Assembly (NCBI GenBank): GCA_023213395.1
Contig: CM041465.1
Span: forward strand, 185,883,741 to 185,947,740
Source: Cycas panzhihuaensis
Lineage: Eukaryota > Cycadophyta
Length of the DNA: 64,000 bases
Reading direction: 5' to 3'
Below the pieces are notes generated by a model, which searched no databases, was not told the DNA's origin, and saw only the letters and a program-made list of their open reading frames with translations. Numbering within the stretch: position 1 is the first letter of the stretch; each line of letters starts with the position of its first letter. The position numbers were made by a program, and so were the translations under genes. Positions 1 to 12,142 of this stretch are shown here, piece by piece.

Positions 1-592
1 CTAGAAACTAGACTCAAAGCCTTATCTTAGAAATTAGAATTAGGTTAGTTAGAGCTCTGTATAAGATTTTGTAGACTTATGAAGTTCAACAAGTAGATTT
101 TATTTCTGCAAAAATTTTAGCTTGCTAATATCTCATCAACACATGATACCATATGAAATTTCCATCATATTTTAATCACAAGGATCCCAATATGGGCAAG
201 GTGAGAGCATACAATGATGCATATTTTAAATTGCTCCAAATTCTTTAAAAAATGTAGGTAAAACCTCCCCTTGGAATCATTCTTCTAAAAGCTAAAAATA
301 AATTGGTATCATTTTCCCTTGTTAAATAGACAAAAAGAGAGGAAAGAAAAGAAGAATAAAATAGTATAAATTACTACCAAAGGATTGGAATCATTGGGCC
401 TTACAACTCCTTGTATTGTGCTTCCAAACTTACAAAAGAAAAAGGGAAAGTAAACAATACTAAATATGTTATGATAAGAACTTGAAAATATTTTTAAATC
501 CACTTTCAAAATCTCCTTCACCACATGTATTATAGGGGAGAAGGAAGCGATGGCTCCATTGCAAGTGCAAGTGAGAAATATAAAGGAAGCAA
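1..592 (-). other. Internal region of a minus-strand LTR element, 5' part
   Basis: AT-rich sequence lying downstream, on the minus strand, of the primer-binding site at 593-604. A short minus-strand frame runs 605-309 but has no recognisable gag motif, so I do not call it a gene. The 3' part of the element would lie beyond the left edge. Confidence 0.35.
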
Positions 593-604
593 GCTCTGAT
601 ACCA
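593..604 (-). other. Primer-binding site (initiator Met tRNA type), minus strand
   Basis: Read on the minus strand this is TGGTATCAGAGC, the usual plant copia and TRIM site complementary to the 3' end of initiator methionine tRNA. It sits 2 nt downstream of a CA dinucleotide that would end the LTR at 607. Confidence 0.75.
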
Positions 605-606
605 CA

Positions 607-900
607 TGAAAAGAGTGGATCTATCCTTTATCTCCATGCAATAAACACAAAGGTAAACATGAGAGCAAGAGAAACTTGAGAGAAAAAGAGTAGCTCTCAT
701 AAAATAGGAGGTAAGAATGAGCCTCCTTCATTAAGCTTTTACTTTTATATTAAGAGATGGAGTATTAGAGTTAGGTGAAATGAAATTATACATAATACAC
801 ATAAAAGTGCATTTCACTTAAGTGATCTAATTTAAAGTTCACTTAAGACCCTTTTTAAAAATAATCAACTAGTGTAATGACCTTGTGATATTAACCTATT
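607..900 (-). repeat. 5' LTR of the minus-strand element (outer end uncertain)
   Basis: On the minus strand the segment ends in CA at 607, just before the primer site. A TATA box (TATAAAAG, minus strand, 742-749) lies about 135 nt upstream of that end, a normal LTR layout. CACTTAAG-type motifs recur near 816-846. No second LTR copy is in the window, so the outer border near 900 is a guess. Confidence 0.45.
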
Positions 901-1129
901 CTAGATTCTTTCCCATCCTCTCTCATCTTAATATCTTTATCTGATTGAGAGTGCACTGTAAATCATCAATAATTTAATCAAAATTTTATTTTAATTTGGG
1001 AGTTTATTAATAGGCCTATTTTCTTTTCTTATGTTTCTTCAATGATTGAGTTTGTCCCCATCTATCTAAACTCCTTGGTTGATTTACATTCACCTTTTGA
1101 GCCTCTCTCTTTATCTACCTTTTAACTTA
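901..1129. other. Unassigned, probably decayed G1 sequence
   Basis: AT-rich with no open frame. It lies between the minus-strand LTR and the first readable G1 pol sequence and may be decayed protease-RT linker. Confidence 0.3.
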
Positions 1130-2412
1130 AAATCCTTCTTCTCATTGATCTCTTTCATTTAGATCATTTTGAAAATAATGAGATGATTGTTAAATATTTA
1201 GTAGGTTCATCTCCTAGTTTTCCTTATGGACATCATAAGTTGGGGTTCTTTAACGTCATAGTTAATTATTCCTAACCTTTGGAGTCTATTTCTTTAATAG
1301 AGCCTACCCCTCCTCATTTTGAGGAAGGAAATGCAATGCTTATAAAACAAACCATTGATATATACTTAGAGATAGGAGATGTTCTTAGAATTATTAAGTT
1401 GGGAGATAGTTATACTCCTAAGAGATCACTCTGTTTAAGGATATCTTTTGTGAGTTCCATTCAGTTTTCACGTAGGACTATAAAGATATACAAGGTCTTG
1501 ACTCTCAAGTTGTTAAACACAACATCACAGTTATTCTTAGTGCTAAACCTAAATGGAAAAAATAATGCCTTATTCATTCTTGCCTCTCCCTTGCTATTAA
1601 ATAAGAAGTAGAGAAGTTGTTAGGAGCTGGATTCATTAAGAGTGTTGATTATTCTCAATGAGTTTCTAACATAGTTCCTATTGTGAAAAAGAATGGCATA
1701 ATTTGAATCTGCATTGACTTTCATGATATCAATGATGTATGTCTTAAGGATAAATTCTCCCTCCCTTTTCTTGATCAGATTTGGAACTACACGACCAATT
1801 TTGAGGTAATGTCTCTTATGGATGGCTTTTCAGGATATAATCAGATCTTTATTGTACCTTGTAACTGTTATAAGACTGGTTTTACTACTCCTCGAAGCAA
1901 CTCTATTTATAAAGTCATGTCATTCAAGTATAACATATCAAAGAGCTATGGTAAATATTTTCTACAACTTGATTGGTAATATTATTATTATATATTTAGA
2001 TAATATACTCACCCTTTCATATAATATATGTGATCATTTGCATGACTTAAGAATGATTTTTGAAAGGTGTAAAAAATATTACTTATGCCTTAACATTTCT
2101 AAGTGCATTTTTGCTGTTATATCAAGAAAGATGTTGGGAAACATTATTTCTCAAGATGGGATTAGAACTGATCCTAATAAGACCAAGGCAATTGTCCAAA
2201 TGCCTGCTCCTAATACCTAAAAGTAAATTAAATCTTTTTTAGGTAAACTTAGTTTCTTAAGATGTTTTATCACTAATTTTTCCTTAAATTCTAAGCCTAT
2301 CACCAATCTTTTAAAGAAAGATGTCGAGTTACAATGGACTCCTCAAGTTCAAGAGTCCTTCAATAAGCTGAAGCAAGCCTTAGTTTCAACACCTATTCTT
2401 ACTCCATCAAAG
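1130..2412 (+). pseudogene. G1 reverse transcriptase, 5' part of pol
   Basis: Gypsy RT readable across several frames. Around 1600-1720 it shows the GAGFI and SNIVP blocks that precede the polymerase fold. At 1816-1920 it has MDGFSGYNQI followed by a KTGFTTP-like block. At 1938-2215 it continues with TYQRAM, the catalytic box, and the FERCKKYYL and DPNKTKAI blocks. The catalytic YVDD reads as YLDN, so the second Asp is lost. At least six premature stops and a frame change show it is dead. The connection domain reaches the CAAAG duplication at 2408-2412 and resumes at 33758. Confidence 0.85.
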
Positions 2413-2796
2413 TGTTAAAACATTGTAATATCTCCTCTATTTCTTCTCATTTATATAAATTCATGATTATAATATATTAATGGACCCTTTTATGTAATTA
2501 AATTACATTAGATAGTGAGGTTGGGTCCACCTCTTGTGACGTTAAGTTGGCCTATCCTAAGGCCTTGTAATCTTAGTGGATGGTTATAAATATTGCCTTG
2601 CACCTTTATACTACACATTAGATTTTGATTAATATGGAAGCTCTGTCTAAGAGAGAGTCTACGGTGTGATGAATTCAACCGTACCATTGCATGATCATAC
2701 ATCTTGCTTATTTTCTTGATTTGTTGAATATTTATCAATCTTTTACTTATTGTACTTGAATCAAGATACACGTATTTAGATCCTACTATTTTCTCA
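2413..2796 (+). repeat. C1 5' LTR (384 bp)
   Basis: Starts TG, ends CA, and matches 33370-33752 throughout. TATAAAT at 2584-2591 is a plausible TATA box. Confidence 0.92.
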
Positions 2797-4725
2797 CCAG
2801 ACGTGAGTCGGAGCGCGTTCGATTTTAGAGTATTTTGGTGATTTTAAGCTTATTTTACTTCATTTTCTTCATGCTTTATGGAAAATATAAGATTTTATGA
2901 AGTGCTAGAGCTCATATATAACTGGTTATGAGAGATTTCAACCTACCATAATAGATTTCAAAGCTTATTTGCATCCATCTAGGGTTTTACTCAATTTTAC
3001 TAAAGAAAATACGACAAAAATCATGTTTTTTACTTGATGCAACCATATTATTGATGATTTTTACTTGTTGGAGCATTATTGGGGTTTGTAACAGCCCCAC
3101 ACCTAGTTTTAGTGCCTGATAGAGGAGTTTTCTAGAGGTTTTCGACTATTTTTGGCTTCGTTCTTCATTGTAGGGCCTACGAAGGATCTAAAATTTTGGT
3201 AGCTTTATGTGACCTATACATAGCATATTTTTGAGTCTTGTCTACTCTATTAGCTCCATCTAGGTGTTTCACCCCTCCCCCTAAAATTTTGTGACATTTG
3301 GTGGTCGTTTGGGGTGCCATCAAGCTCGCCCATCATCCATAGGGCCCATGCACCTCACGTTGATGTCGTGCGACCTTCAAACATTAAAAATTTTGATTTT
3401 TTTATCCTATGATTCATCACTTTAGTGAAATCAAATTAAATCAAATTTAAAATAGCTTCAGATCCACTTTAGCCCCTCTATTTAATTGCATTAAGTCTAC
3501 ATATAACCTTTTTTCTTTGGACTAAAGGGCAAACTTCAAGCCTAAATGAACTAGATTTAATCTTTTTGGATTGTGCAAAAGTTATAGACTCATTTGAATA
3601 ATTTTTCACATCCATTATCCACCTAACAACATTAGCAGGTAGTCACTTGGGATCTATAGGTGACCAGGGGCTAATCCAAAGGGGGTTTAACCCTGTTTTC
3701 AATTGATTTTTTGGCATAAAAAGGTACTTGTACTGTTTCTATAATATCTTCTCAACCATGTGTCCATTTTTTGAACTGTTTAAAGCATTGAAAAGCTAAT
3801 TCAAATCTCTATAACTTAAAATCAAGATAAGATAGATTTTGAGGTGATTTACAAGAGATATTAGTTAATTAAGTTGTCCCTTATATTTGAGCTATTTAAG
3901 CCTTATTTTTCAAGATTTGAAGGTATTTTTTAGTTCTCTTGAGGTTATTTTGCTAGATTAGGTTGTGGCTTATTATGTTTAGCTATTCAATTATGATCTT
4001 TAAGGCTAATAAGTGCTTGGTAATGTTTCATATATAGGTGTTTCTCTTCAAAGGTTAAAGAAGTTAACTCTCAAAGCTTAGCCCAGTAAGAGCACTCTAA
4101 ACCTACTCTTGTCATATTAATTTGCTTTATTTCTTTTTCATTTCATTTATTGCTTAAAAAAGAACATCTTATGTGTAAGAAACTCACTTTAAAAGTTATT
4201 TTTTTACATTAAAAAGATAACTCCTAAACTGAACCCCCATTTCCAACCTTACAAGGGGAATGATTAGGACCCCTAAAGTTACCACCACGCATATGCCCTT
4301 GGCCTATTCATATTGGATGAGGAATGTCATTCGCTATAAGGTGTATTTGGTAGCAGGTTGAAGAGGAGACCCTATCTTTTAGAGTTTAGAGACCAGGTTA
4401 GACCCGGAAGGGTGAGTGCCTTGGTTAGTAAGTTCTCACTGTTAAATCTGATGTTCAGTATAAGATCAATGTAGGTACGGAAATAAATCAGGGGGGTCTT
4501 ACGACTTTCTTAGAAGCCCACATACTGAGGTATATCATACCATTGAGCTCATGTACTAATATATCAGGTCCCTGGTTTTCCACTTCTGGGCAGGTGCCAT
4601 TAGATAGGATAGCAATTGAGAGCTTTCTTGGAGACCCTTTGCCTTAGAGTCCTAGATTATAAGCCACTTAGATAAATTAGTAACTCATCACATAAAAAAT
4701 TAAAAACATTAAAAAAAAAATCAAA
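2797..4725 (+). other. C1 leader region without a visible primer-binding site
   Basis: The LTR is followed directly by CCAGACGTGAGTCGG, not by a TGG-type primer site, and none was seen up to the gag start. Near 3087 the sequence TGTAACAGCCCC resembles the start of a chromovirus LTR, so part of this 1.9-kb stretch may be a decayed LTR fragment that replaced the leader. No coding sequence is evident. Confidence 0.4.
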
Positions 4726-5640
4726 TATGGCATTACAAATGCTTCTTTCCAATAACATCAAACTTAATGGTATTAATAACTTTCTACCTTAGAAAAAGTA
4801 AATAAAAAACTTGCTTATTATGAATGAATATTGGGCCTATATCAATGGGGACATACCCATGCCTAAGCCCACTCAAGATCTAAATGAGCCCACTAAAACT
4901 GTTCCACCTGATCCTGTAGCCTTAGCTAACTTTAAAGTTAAGGACAACATAGAATTATCCTTCCTCCACTTGGCAGTTGAAGACCAAGTGGATAAAAACA
5001 TTGAAACAACACAATGCTTAAATGAAGCTTGGACCATACTTTGTTCACTCTATGAGAGGAAGTACGAATCTAGGTCTCTTACCCTTAAGGCTCGCCTATT
5101 TACCATGCCTTTTACTAAAAACATTACAAATCATTTCACTGAAGTCAAAAATATTAGAAACTAATTGATTATCCTTGGTGAGCCACCTTCTAACCATGAT
5201 CTAATCTCAAGTATTATAAATATTTTACCTATTGAATATAACTCCTTTGTCTCTAAGTTACATGACAACTATTCTAAGATGGACTTTATAACCTTTTAGG
5301 GGCTCTTGCTTTAAGAAAATATTCTCAATCGACTAGGGATGATGTCGACATCTGACTTAGCTCCTGCCTTTACATCCTGAAACTCAAAAAAGGCAAGACT
5401 ATTAATAAAGTAACCCAATATCTTAGTCAACAATAAGACCTAGCTCAACTCTTAGACTCTCTCTCTATATCACAAGAGTTACATCATCAACCAACTCAGC
5501 AACATCTTATTGGTACCTCCTCCTCCTCCTATCTAAATCAGTAGCTTCAATAATTACAACATCAACCATAGGGAAAGTATCAAAAGAATTAGTAGGGTAA
5601 ACAAAATGTAACCTGTCTCTACTATAGAACATATGGACAC
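4726..5640 (+). pseudogene. C1 gag (capsid-like), copia type
   Basis: A frame beginning at the ATG at 4726 reads a typical copia gag amino end with an LNGINNF block. It is followed, after two stops, by an open stretch 4811-5164 with EAWTILCSLYE and LKARLFTM blocks that match the gag helical region used for packaging and particle assembly. It continues beyond a stop at 5162 with a decayed region to about 5400. Stops are mostly TAA or TAG in places where Gln is expected. Confidence 0.75.
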
Positions 5641-6060
5641 CTAGTTGTTGAATTCAAGAGAAGACAAGTTGATTTACAACTCTTGAAAAACTAAGGGAGC
5701 TAAGCATATGGGTTATTCTATCAACAACCACCCCCCAATTATCAACAAGAAGCACCTTTATACCATCAAGGAGGCCCCAATTACAATAAACAAAGACAAG
5801 GAGCTTCTTATCAACAAGGAGGACCATGCCCTCCTCAAGGAGCCCATTTTCCACAATAAGGAGGCCCTTATTATCAACATAGTGGTCCAATTCAATAATA
5901 AGGAGGCCCTTTTCACCCACAAGAGGGGCCATCATATTAACCTCAAGGCCAATTCTATCAGCAAAATTGGAATCCAAGGCCCACACAAGGTCAAAGACCT
6001 TAAAATATGCAATGGTTCTTAATCAGGAATCAAAGGAACTGACAATACAATCAATAACAA
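5641..6060 (+). pseudogene. C1 gag C-terminal Gln/Gly/Pro/Tyr-rich repeats
   Basis: In the frame that includes 5721 onward the sequence reads repeated YQQ, QGGP and PPQG units, a low-complexity tail between capsid and protease. Five or more CAA codons have become TAA. The apparently open frame 5708-6022 in the neighbouring phase is only a shadow of this repeat. Confidence 0.6.
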
Positions 6061-6312
6061 GGTGGCAATATGGAAGATGGTCAAGACTCCTCCTCCCATA
6101 ACCTATTTTTTATAGCATTGTCCTCTCAACTTCATGAGACTAAATGGCTTCTTGATTCTAGTGCAACAGGACACATGATAGGTTTTGAAAAAATTTTGGA
6201 AGAGACCCAACCAATCAACACTCAAACAGTTGCATTTGGGGATAACATGACTTACAATGTGACCAAAATTGGTACGGAACTAATCACATTGAATGACTCC
6301 AATATTAGACAC
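6061..6312 (+). pseudogene. C1 aspartic protease, interrupted by G2
   Basis: An open frame starting at 6070 contains WLLDSSATGHM at about 6145-6177, the copia retropepsin active site with the usual D-S-G changed to D-S-S. The protease cuts gag-pol in this family. The frame runs into the GACAC target duplication (6308-6312) and then into the G2 LTR; the coding phase resumes after 30280. Confidence 0.85.
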
Positions 6313-7054
6313 TGGAATCACGTCTTTGGGATGGTAACTACACCTGGTTAAGAGTATATTAGTCAATAGAGGGCTCTAGAATATAGGATCAATCTAATAG
6401 GTGAGAGAAATCACCTGCATAGGGTGTCCGTGCATTGGAACATAGGTTCAGGACCCACGAATGGAGCACAACTCTCCTCTGAGTAACTCAGTTTTAGTTT
6501 TGAGGGTAGCAAGAGTAAGCAGTATCCTCAGTTTCTCAAGTAACCTCAAGACATAGGTCTTCCCACCCTTGGATGATCGAAAGGGAAGGGCAAGACCAAA
6601 TGAGGGAATAAATCCTCATAAAAAATGGATAGATATGAATAAGATATATGTGGGCAAGTGATACAAGAGGTACACGCTTGTAAGGATGGCACTGGACAAC
6701 CACCTCACGCATAGAACCAACCCAAGGTAGAAGATGTCAAGAATACTTAGCTAATATAAGTGTGATGGGGTTAAAGGAGGATGTACTAGAGGAAAAATCC
6801 TCCTTAGGCTAATCCATTTAAAGTGAGTTTGGGGAACAAAGGATGATGGCGAAAGAAGCTTTTACCGAAGCTTTTACCGTCCTACGAGTGAAGGGTTCAA
6901 CCTTTGATGTGTGAAGGTGAAGTGATATATAACTAGTTGTATTTGTGAACAAGAGATAAAGGGATTATATAAAAATAACAAATATACTCTCATTTCCTCT
7001 CAAGTGTAAGTCCTTACTCTCTATTCTCTTTAAATGGGAGAAAAGAGAATGAAG

Positions 7055-7274
7055 TGTTAGAATATTAATGTACATTTGATTTGTTCCACATGCAAGTGGG
7101 TCCTACTATTCCATAATGACTTATATTATAAATACACAATTTTGTGTATCATATTATAATGTTGTAATAATATTCTCTTAAAACAATGGAGGTACCTTAA
7201 GGGTACCGTTCGGTCCTGTGGAGATGTGTTTTGTTCTGTTTGAGAATATTATTTGTGCAGGTTGATTTCCAACA
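7055..7274 (+). repeat. C2 5' LTR (220 bp)
   Basis: TGTTAGAA to TTCCAACA, near-identical to 12143-12362. TATAAATA at about 7132-7139 is a likely TATA box. Confidence 0.95.
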
Positions 7275-7287
7275 TGGGATCAGAGCT
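7275..7287 (+). other. C2 primer-binding site
   Basis: TGGGATCAGAGCT directly abuts the LTR; it differs at one position from the common TGGTATCAGAGC site for initiator Met tRNA. Confidence 0.85.
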
Positions 7288-10200
7288 AAGGTGAATTCAG
7301 AGCCAAGTTAAGCGAGTTTGAGTGATGTGAAGCATTGATGGTGAAACCCTAATTCTGGTGTGTGTAGAGGTGGCTCCGTAGAGTTGTTCATGCATGTTGC
7401 TATTTGTATGCCCTGGAGATGTTATCAGCCCTTGATTAAGCCTATGGAAGAATGCAAACCCTAGTTGTAGAACTGTGAAGTCATAATACGATAATTTTAA
7501 AGGTATGTTCAAGACTTATTGTTTGTGTAATATTTGCCATCCGCTATCTCTTATCTCATCCTGTGTCATTCTTATTTTTCTGGTTTTGTCAATGCCTCCA
7601 TCGTAATAGTTGAAATACTCTGGTCACACTTATTTGCCATTTAGGGTTCCACATACAGACTATCAGATTTATTATGATATGTAATGATAAAATTTTAGCA
7701 TGCGTATTGTATTCTTTACCCTGCATAAATGGTGTTTGTGTATTTAATCAGTCGTTGGCATTAACTCGCTGACTCACCCTCTGTTTAACTCTACGTTATT
7801 TGGCGCTCTTTACATTTCATACGATTTATATCTTCACCCGTGTTTTTTATCTGCTCGCTAGTGTGATACATAATCATCTGCGTATTATATTACGCTCAGT
7901 GGAGTCTGTAATATACAACCACCTTGCCTATTACACTGGTAATATACTTAATCATCTGCGAGATACACTGTTTGATCTATGAACCCATATGCAATCGCCT
8001 TCTACCTGATTATCAAGGATAACTTAACTTTCTTCCACTCATAACAGGACTGTGTAGGCTAGGGTTTGCCATTTATTCAGTGTGGCTTTGGTTGGTCTGG
8101 GTCAGGCGTTCCTCCATGCTAGAGGACGCTGGTTCTCTCTCTTGGAGACCATGTTGCAGGAGGCAGGCTACTTTATGAGCTGAGAAGTTATTTGGATTTA
8201 AAGGTTCATGTATATTTGTTCTGGAAAGAGTGCATTTAGACTCACGACAGCACACCAACGATGGCTTTGGGTTTGGAAACATAGAACTATTTTGGAAGAA
8301 CACAGGTAATGTTGTCTATGCACATGAGAAAAGGGATCAATACATGCTATGTGGTTGTTTTCTGACGTCCTATGGTGGACCTTATGGCCATGTTGTTTAA
8401 TGTGTGGGGACGCTGGCAGGCTAGGATTCTTATCATGGTTTCTGAGATGACCTGACGACCTCTGGTGTTCTGCGACACTCCATGCTTGTGGTTATGCAGA
8501 GCTCTCTGGTTTGGTTGAAGGTTCGTGTTTGCATTGCAAGTTTTTATCAATCTCGCTCGTAGATTATATGAACCAGATTTTTAACAAAAATCTGTACCAC
8601 CAGTGCAACTTTCTCATGCGAGAAAACGAACATCACCTGTTGTACTCTCTTGGCATCTGAGGATTTGTGTGGAGTGCTCTCAATTATTTGTTGAGATTTG
8701 GGGTGAAGTGCAGCTTTCAGAGGGGAACCCTCCTTCCCATATCACCAATGTCATAAATTAGATCATCTTCGGTGGATTTAGTAGTCTCTGTTTTCGTAAC
8801 ATCATCCTTCATTGGCTTTATTTTAATGGAATGCCGATGGCGCCTTAATAGCGATATAAATCTGCAACCCATCAATGATATTCTTCTGCTTTTGGATCAG
8901 TTGAGTTTCCTGCGTTAATGATTACACAACAAATGGAGAAGAATGAGAATATGAGTATGAAATTCGTAATTAGTGTTAATTTCTACAATTGACAGAGGGG
9001 AGAATGTTATTACGAAGGAAGAAGAGCGCTTATGTATATTGTATTAGATGAATTGATTATATATACTGCAATCAGAATACATTATCAGAAAAAACGTAAA
9101 TAGAATTATTTTTGGCAATAAGAAAGGAGAGAATGAGGGTCCATGTGTGACTTGGAGGAATCCATTATGTATACTCCAACCCAAACGCTACCGTGGTCAA
9201 AGAAATCTGATCAATTGGAGAATACTCCAAAACTAGCAAATTTTCGTTATTATGAAAAATATACACGTGGGCGGTATGCTTTGAAGAGCCGTGGCAGACC
9301 ACCTCATAAACCCTAAAATATTGGAATCTTAGACCACATCTTGGCTCAACGGGTACGCAAAGCCTTTGAATCCAGGACTTGTAGTTGGGTGTCATGACAC
9401 CTCAAATGCCAAAACTAGGGATGAGTGACAGTTTACGAGATAGGAATTCCCATAGACATCATTCACATGGAGATGCAAAGTAAGGAGATAATACAGAATG
9501 CTATCAAATCCATTATGAAAGTCATGAAGAAGCCATTATAACATTTACCATCATCAGTGTTTTTGATTGCCACTGAAGAGATGTGCAGTGTTTTTTATTG
9601 CCACAGAAGAGACGCGCAAATGCGGAAACAATACTAAGGCAAGTTTGGATGTTTAGTTTATCTATTCATTTTTTTTGGGTTTTCGTTGGTTGCCTATATC
9701 ACAAACATGTTCAATCGCTTGGTGAATATTTAAATGGCTTGGTGATATATTCTAGCTTGAAATTATTTACAATGTTGTATTGGCTTGTCTCTTTAAGAAT
9801 TGATGTGATTAAAGAGGATTGTCTATTGAGTTATTCTTGATGTTAATAAGGCATTATGGATAAAGATTTATTGAGTACAATTAAGATACTAGTGGATTTG
9901 AAGGGTTACTTGAATGGAAAAATAGAGTGGCTTTATGGCGATGGTACACTTCTTGTACGTGAGAAGGAGTTAATGGGTATGTGAGTACCTATTGGTAATT
10001 TGATATGCAAGATGGTGATTTTATTACATGTGTTCTGTTGAGGCGATTATGCGTATGTTTACATGAGTAAGTTGGGATGATATGAGGGAATACTTTGATG
10101 ACACAAGGTATGAGAACTATTGGGGTTACATCTCAAGTTTGGGCAATTGTTGAACATGTTTAAGACCAAGATTAGACATATTTTGATGGTGTATTTCTTA

Positions 10201-11062
10201 AACAATTCGACGGGCAAAATTGATCGCATGACAAGGTCAAGAGAAGAGTAATAAGAGGGCATTGTGATCAAGGTAATGATTGATAAGCAAATTGTTACGA
10301 GGAAGTAATCTTTGGCTTTGAGTTGATTGTGGAGTCCTTACAGTTATGGCTTTATGGCAATATGAGTGAGTGATGTAAGTGACATGTATGAGATGCATTT
10401 CACTGTAAAAGGAGAGAGTTATGAATGGATGTACTATGGTGATGTGAGTGTTACTTTTGTATTTTTTGGCAATGAGATGGTGATACTTGATACTGGTATA
10501 ATGCTCCTTTACACTTTGATGATATGATGCTTTTATGAGGTAGTTGTTTGAGGCTATCATATGTTTGTTGTACATGAGAGAGTGAAGTTCATAAAGAGAC
10601 ATCTATTGTTTCTCTTGTTTGTAATGAGTTGGATAACATATGGAAATCTAGTGTCCCTTGGAATGTGATTACTGTGAAAAAGCTTTATGGGCATGATAAG
10701 GCAAAGTTAAGGACAAGAAACATGGTGATATGAGGTAATGAGATACTTGTTACATGTGAGATTACTGGCACGCTTTATGATGTGAAAGGGCAAAAAGAGT
10801 GAGATTGTTAGTTACAAGGAAGTAGAATTGTTGAATTAAGTGAAGTGTGTGTCTTAGTGATTTAATGGTGACGAGAGTGTGCATGATTCCCGTGAGATGT
10901 ATGTGGCATAAGCATTGATTCTATGGTGAAGTAAGAGTTCCAGATACTTGTTATTTGTGACTATTTGACACATAAGGAAATGATATGATGATAAAATCAA
11001 TGATGTGAAAGACATGAGACATGAAAAATTTTGTTGAGAGTGATGATAAGTGAGTTTGTTGA
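7288..11062 (+). other. C2 internal region, no recognised coding sequence
   Basis: About 3.8 kb with only short frames on either strand and no protease, integrase or RT motif. The part 8050-8550 is less AT-rich than the rest and could be captured host transcript; I could not recognise it. The part 9840-11060 is rich in TGA and ATG triplets and reads like decayed coding sequence. A purine run at 8992-9004 followed by TGTTATTACG looks like a polypurine tract plus LTR start but has no partner. Confidence 0.5.
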
Positions 11063-11461
11063 TTGAAAATGGCATTTACAATCATGGAGGATAATGATTT
11101 GGTTATATATGCTCTTGAGACAAATGAATATTACTTAAGGGATTTGTTTCTTCCAGTACCTAAATGCAATGGTGAAGACTACTTCTTTTGGATAATTAAA
11201 ATGAGATGTCTATTCATAGCTAGAGGTTTATGGAAGATTGTTACTGATGAATATGATATCCCTAATGATGATGAAGAAAAAGAAATGCTTGAGAAGAAAG
11301 ATAGAATGACATTCATTATGATTCGTGCTGCATTCAATGAGATTGATCTTCCCTCCAAATTCCATCTTGCTATTCCTATGATTCTACATGCAAGTAATGC
11401 TAAAGAAGCTTGGGATTTTCTAAGGGAAGTATTTGAACAAACTCATAAAGAAACACAATGA
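11063..11461 (+). CDS. C2 gag-like protein
   Basis: A 132-residue frame. Residues 27-58 read LPVPKCNGEDYFFWIIKM, then GLWKIVTD, the pattern of copia gag amino regions (W, then KM, then LW). Residues 110-130 with AKEAWDFLREVFEQ match the following helical block. Capsid proteins of this type form the virus-like particle. Full copia gag is usually longer and lies next to the primer site; here it sits more than 3.7 kb from it and just 680 bp from the 3' LTR. The first ATG at 11063 is preceded by a Leu-rich decayed stretch, so the start is uncertain. Confidence 0.7.
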   Translation: MKMAFTIMEDNDLVIYALETNEYYLRDLFLPVPKCNGEDYFFWIIKMRCLFIARGLWKIVTDEYDIPNDDEEKEMLEKKDRMTFIMIRAAFNEIDLPSKFHLAIPMILHASNAKEAWDFLREVFEQTHKETQ

Positions 11462-11897
11462 ATGATTGAAAAGGCAATTAAGGCTAGTTATGGTACGGGT
11501 ACAATAAATGAAGAAAGTATCATCAACACTGATGAAATAACATGTGAAGATGAAGAATGTTTCAGCACTGATAAAACTTCCACTGTTGAATGCATTGATG
11601 AGATTACGGATGAAGACATTGAAGAGTGATGAACTGATTTCAAGAGAAATTGAATCTAATGATCCTATAAAGGATGAGTCTTATATTGATGACGTTCCTT
11701 CTTTAAGCATTGATTCAAGTTCAAAGAGTATGCTAGGTGATCAAGATTCTGCTCCAAAGATTGAAGAAGTCACAGTTGTACATGATGATCAAGAGTTTAT
11801 ACAAGATAATGATGACAGGCAAGTTGTGATTGAAGACGGTTACTTACAAGATCTTCTTCAGACTAGACCAGCCATAATAAAGAATTAGGATTTACAC
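11462..11897 (+). CDS. Acidic reading frame downstream of C2 gag
   Basis: The open frame 11544-11888 encodes an acidic, Ser/Asp-rich protein tail with no recognised domain, ending in LLQTRPAIIKN. It is in a different phase from gag and is probably the continuation of the gag polyprotein after a frameshift. Confidence 0.4.
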
Positions 11898-12119
11898 TTG
11901 CTAGAGAATCTACATCAACATCGTTACTACAGAATTGAAGATGGAAATCAAGCTGAGGATATCATCTTACAAAGGCATCAATACAGAATTGAAGACAAAA
12001 ATCAAGATGAAGACATCATTCTGCTGCAAAGACATCACTACAAGATTGAAGATAAGGATCAGGTTGAAGACATCATTCTCAAGATATTTCCAAGGACAAA
12101 GCATTGCAAATACAAATGA
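11898..12119 (+). repeat. Three imperfect tandem repeats near the C2 3' end
   Basis: Three units of about 55-60 bp, starting near 11930, 11985 and 12042, each read CAGAATTGAAGA followed by a GATCA-like core and GACATCATTCT. In the open frame 11898-12119 they encode repeats of RIED-NQ-EDIIL type. It may be coding tail or untranslated repeat next to the polypurine tract. Confidence 0.7.
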
Positions 12120-12130
12120 CCCAAATGTAC

Positions 12131-12142
12131 ATTAAGGGAGAG
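12131..12142 (+). other. C2 polypurine tract
   Basis: ATTAAGGGAGAG immediately precedes the 3' LTR and is the expected primer for plus-strand DNA synthesis. Confidence 0.8.

Noticed and set aside
3087-4690. Solo chromovirus LTR in the C1 leader
   Set aside because: The start looks right, but no end with CA plus a matching duplication could be found.
5708-6022. Long open frames on both strands over the C1 gag tail
   Set aside because: They are phase shadows of the CAA/GGA-rich repeat; the real frame is the one with YQQ and QGGP units and several stops.
8050-8550. Possible captured host gene in C2
   Set aside because: All frames are broken and no protein was recognised; kept only as a point to check.
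8992-9014. Polypurine run followed by TGTTATTACG inside C2, like a 3' LTR start
   Set aside because: No matching 5' LTR, primer site or duplication was found, so it is not listed as an element.
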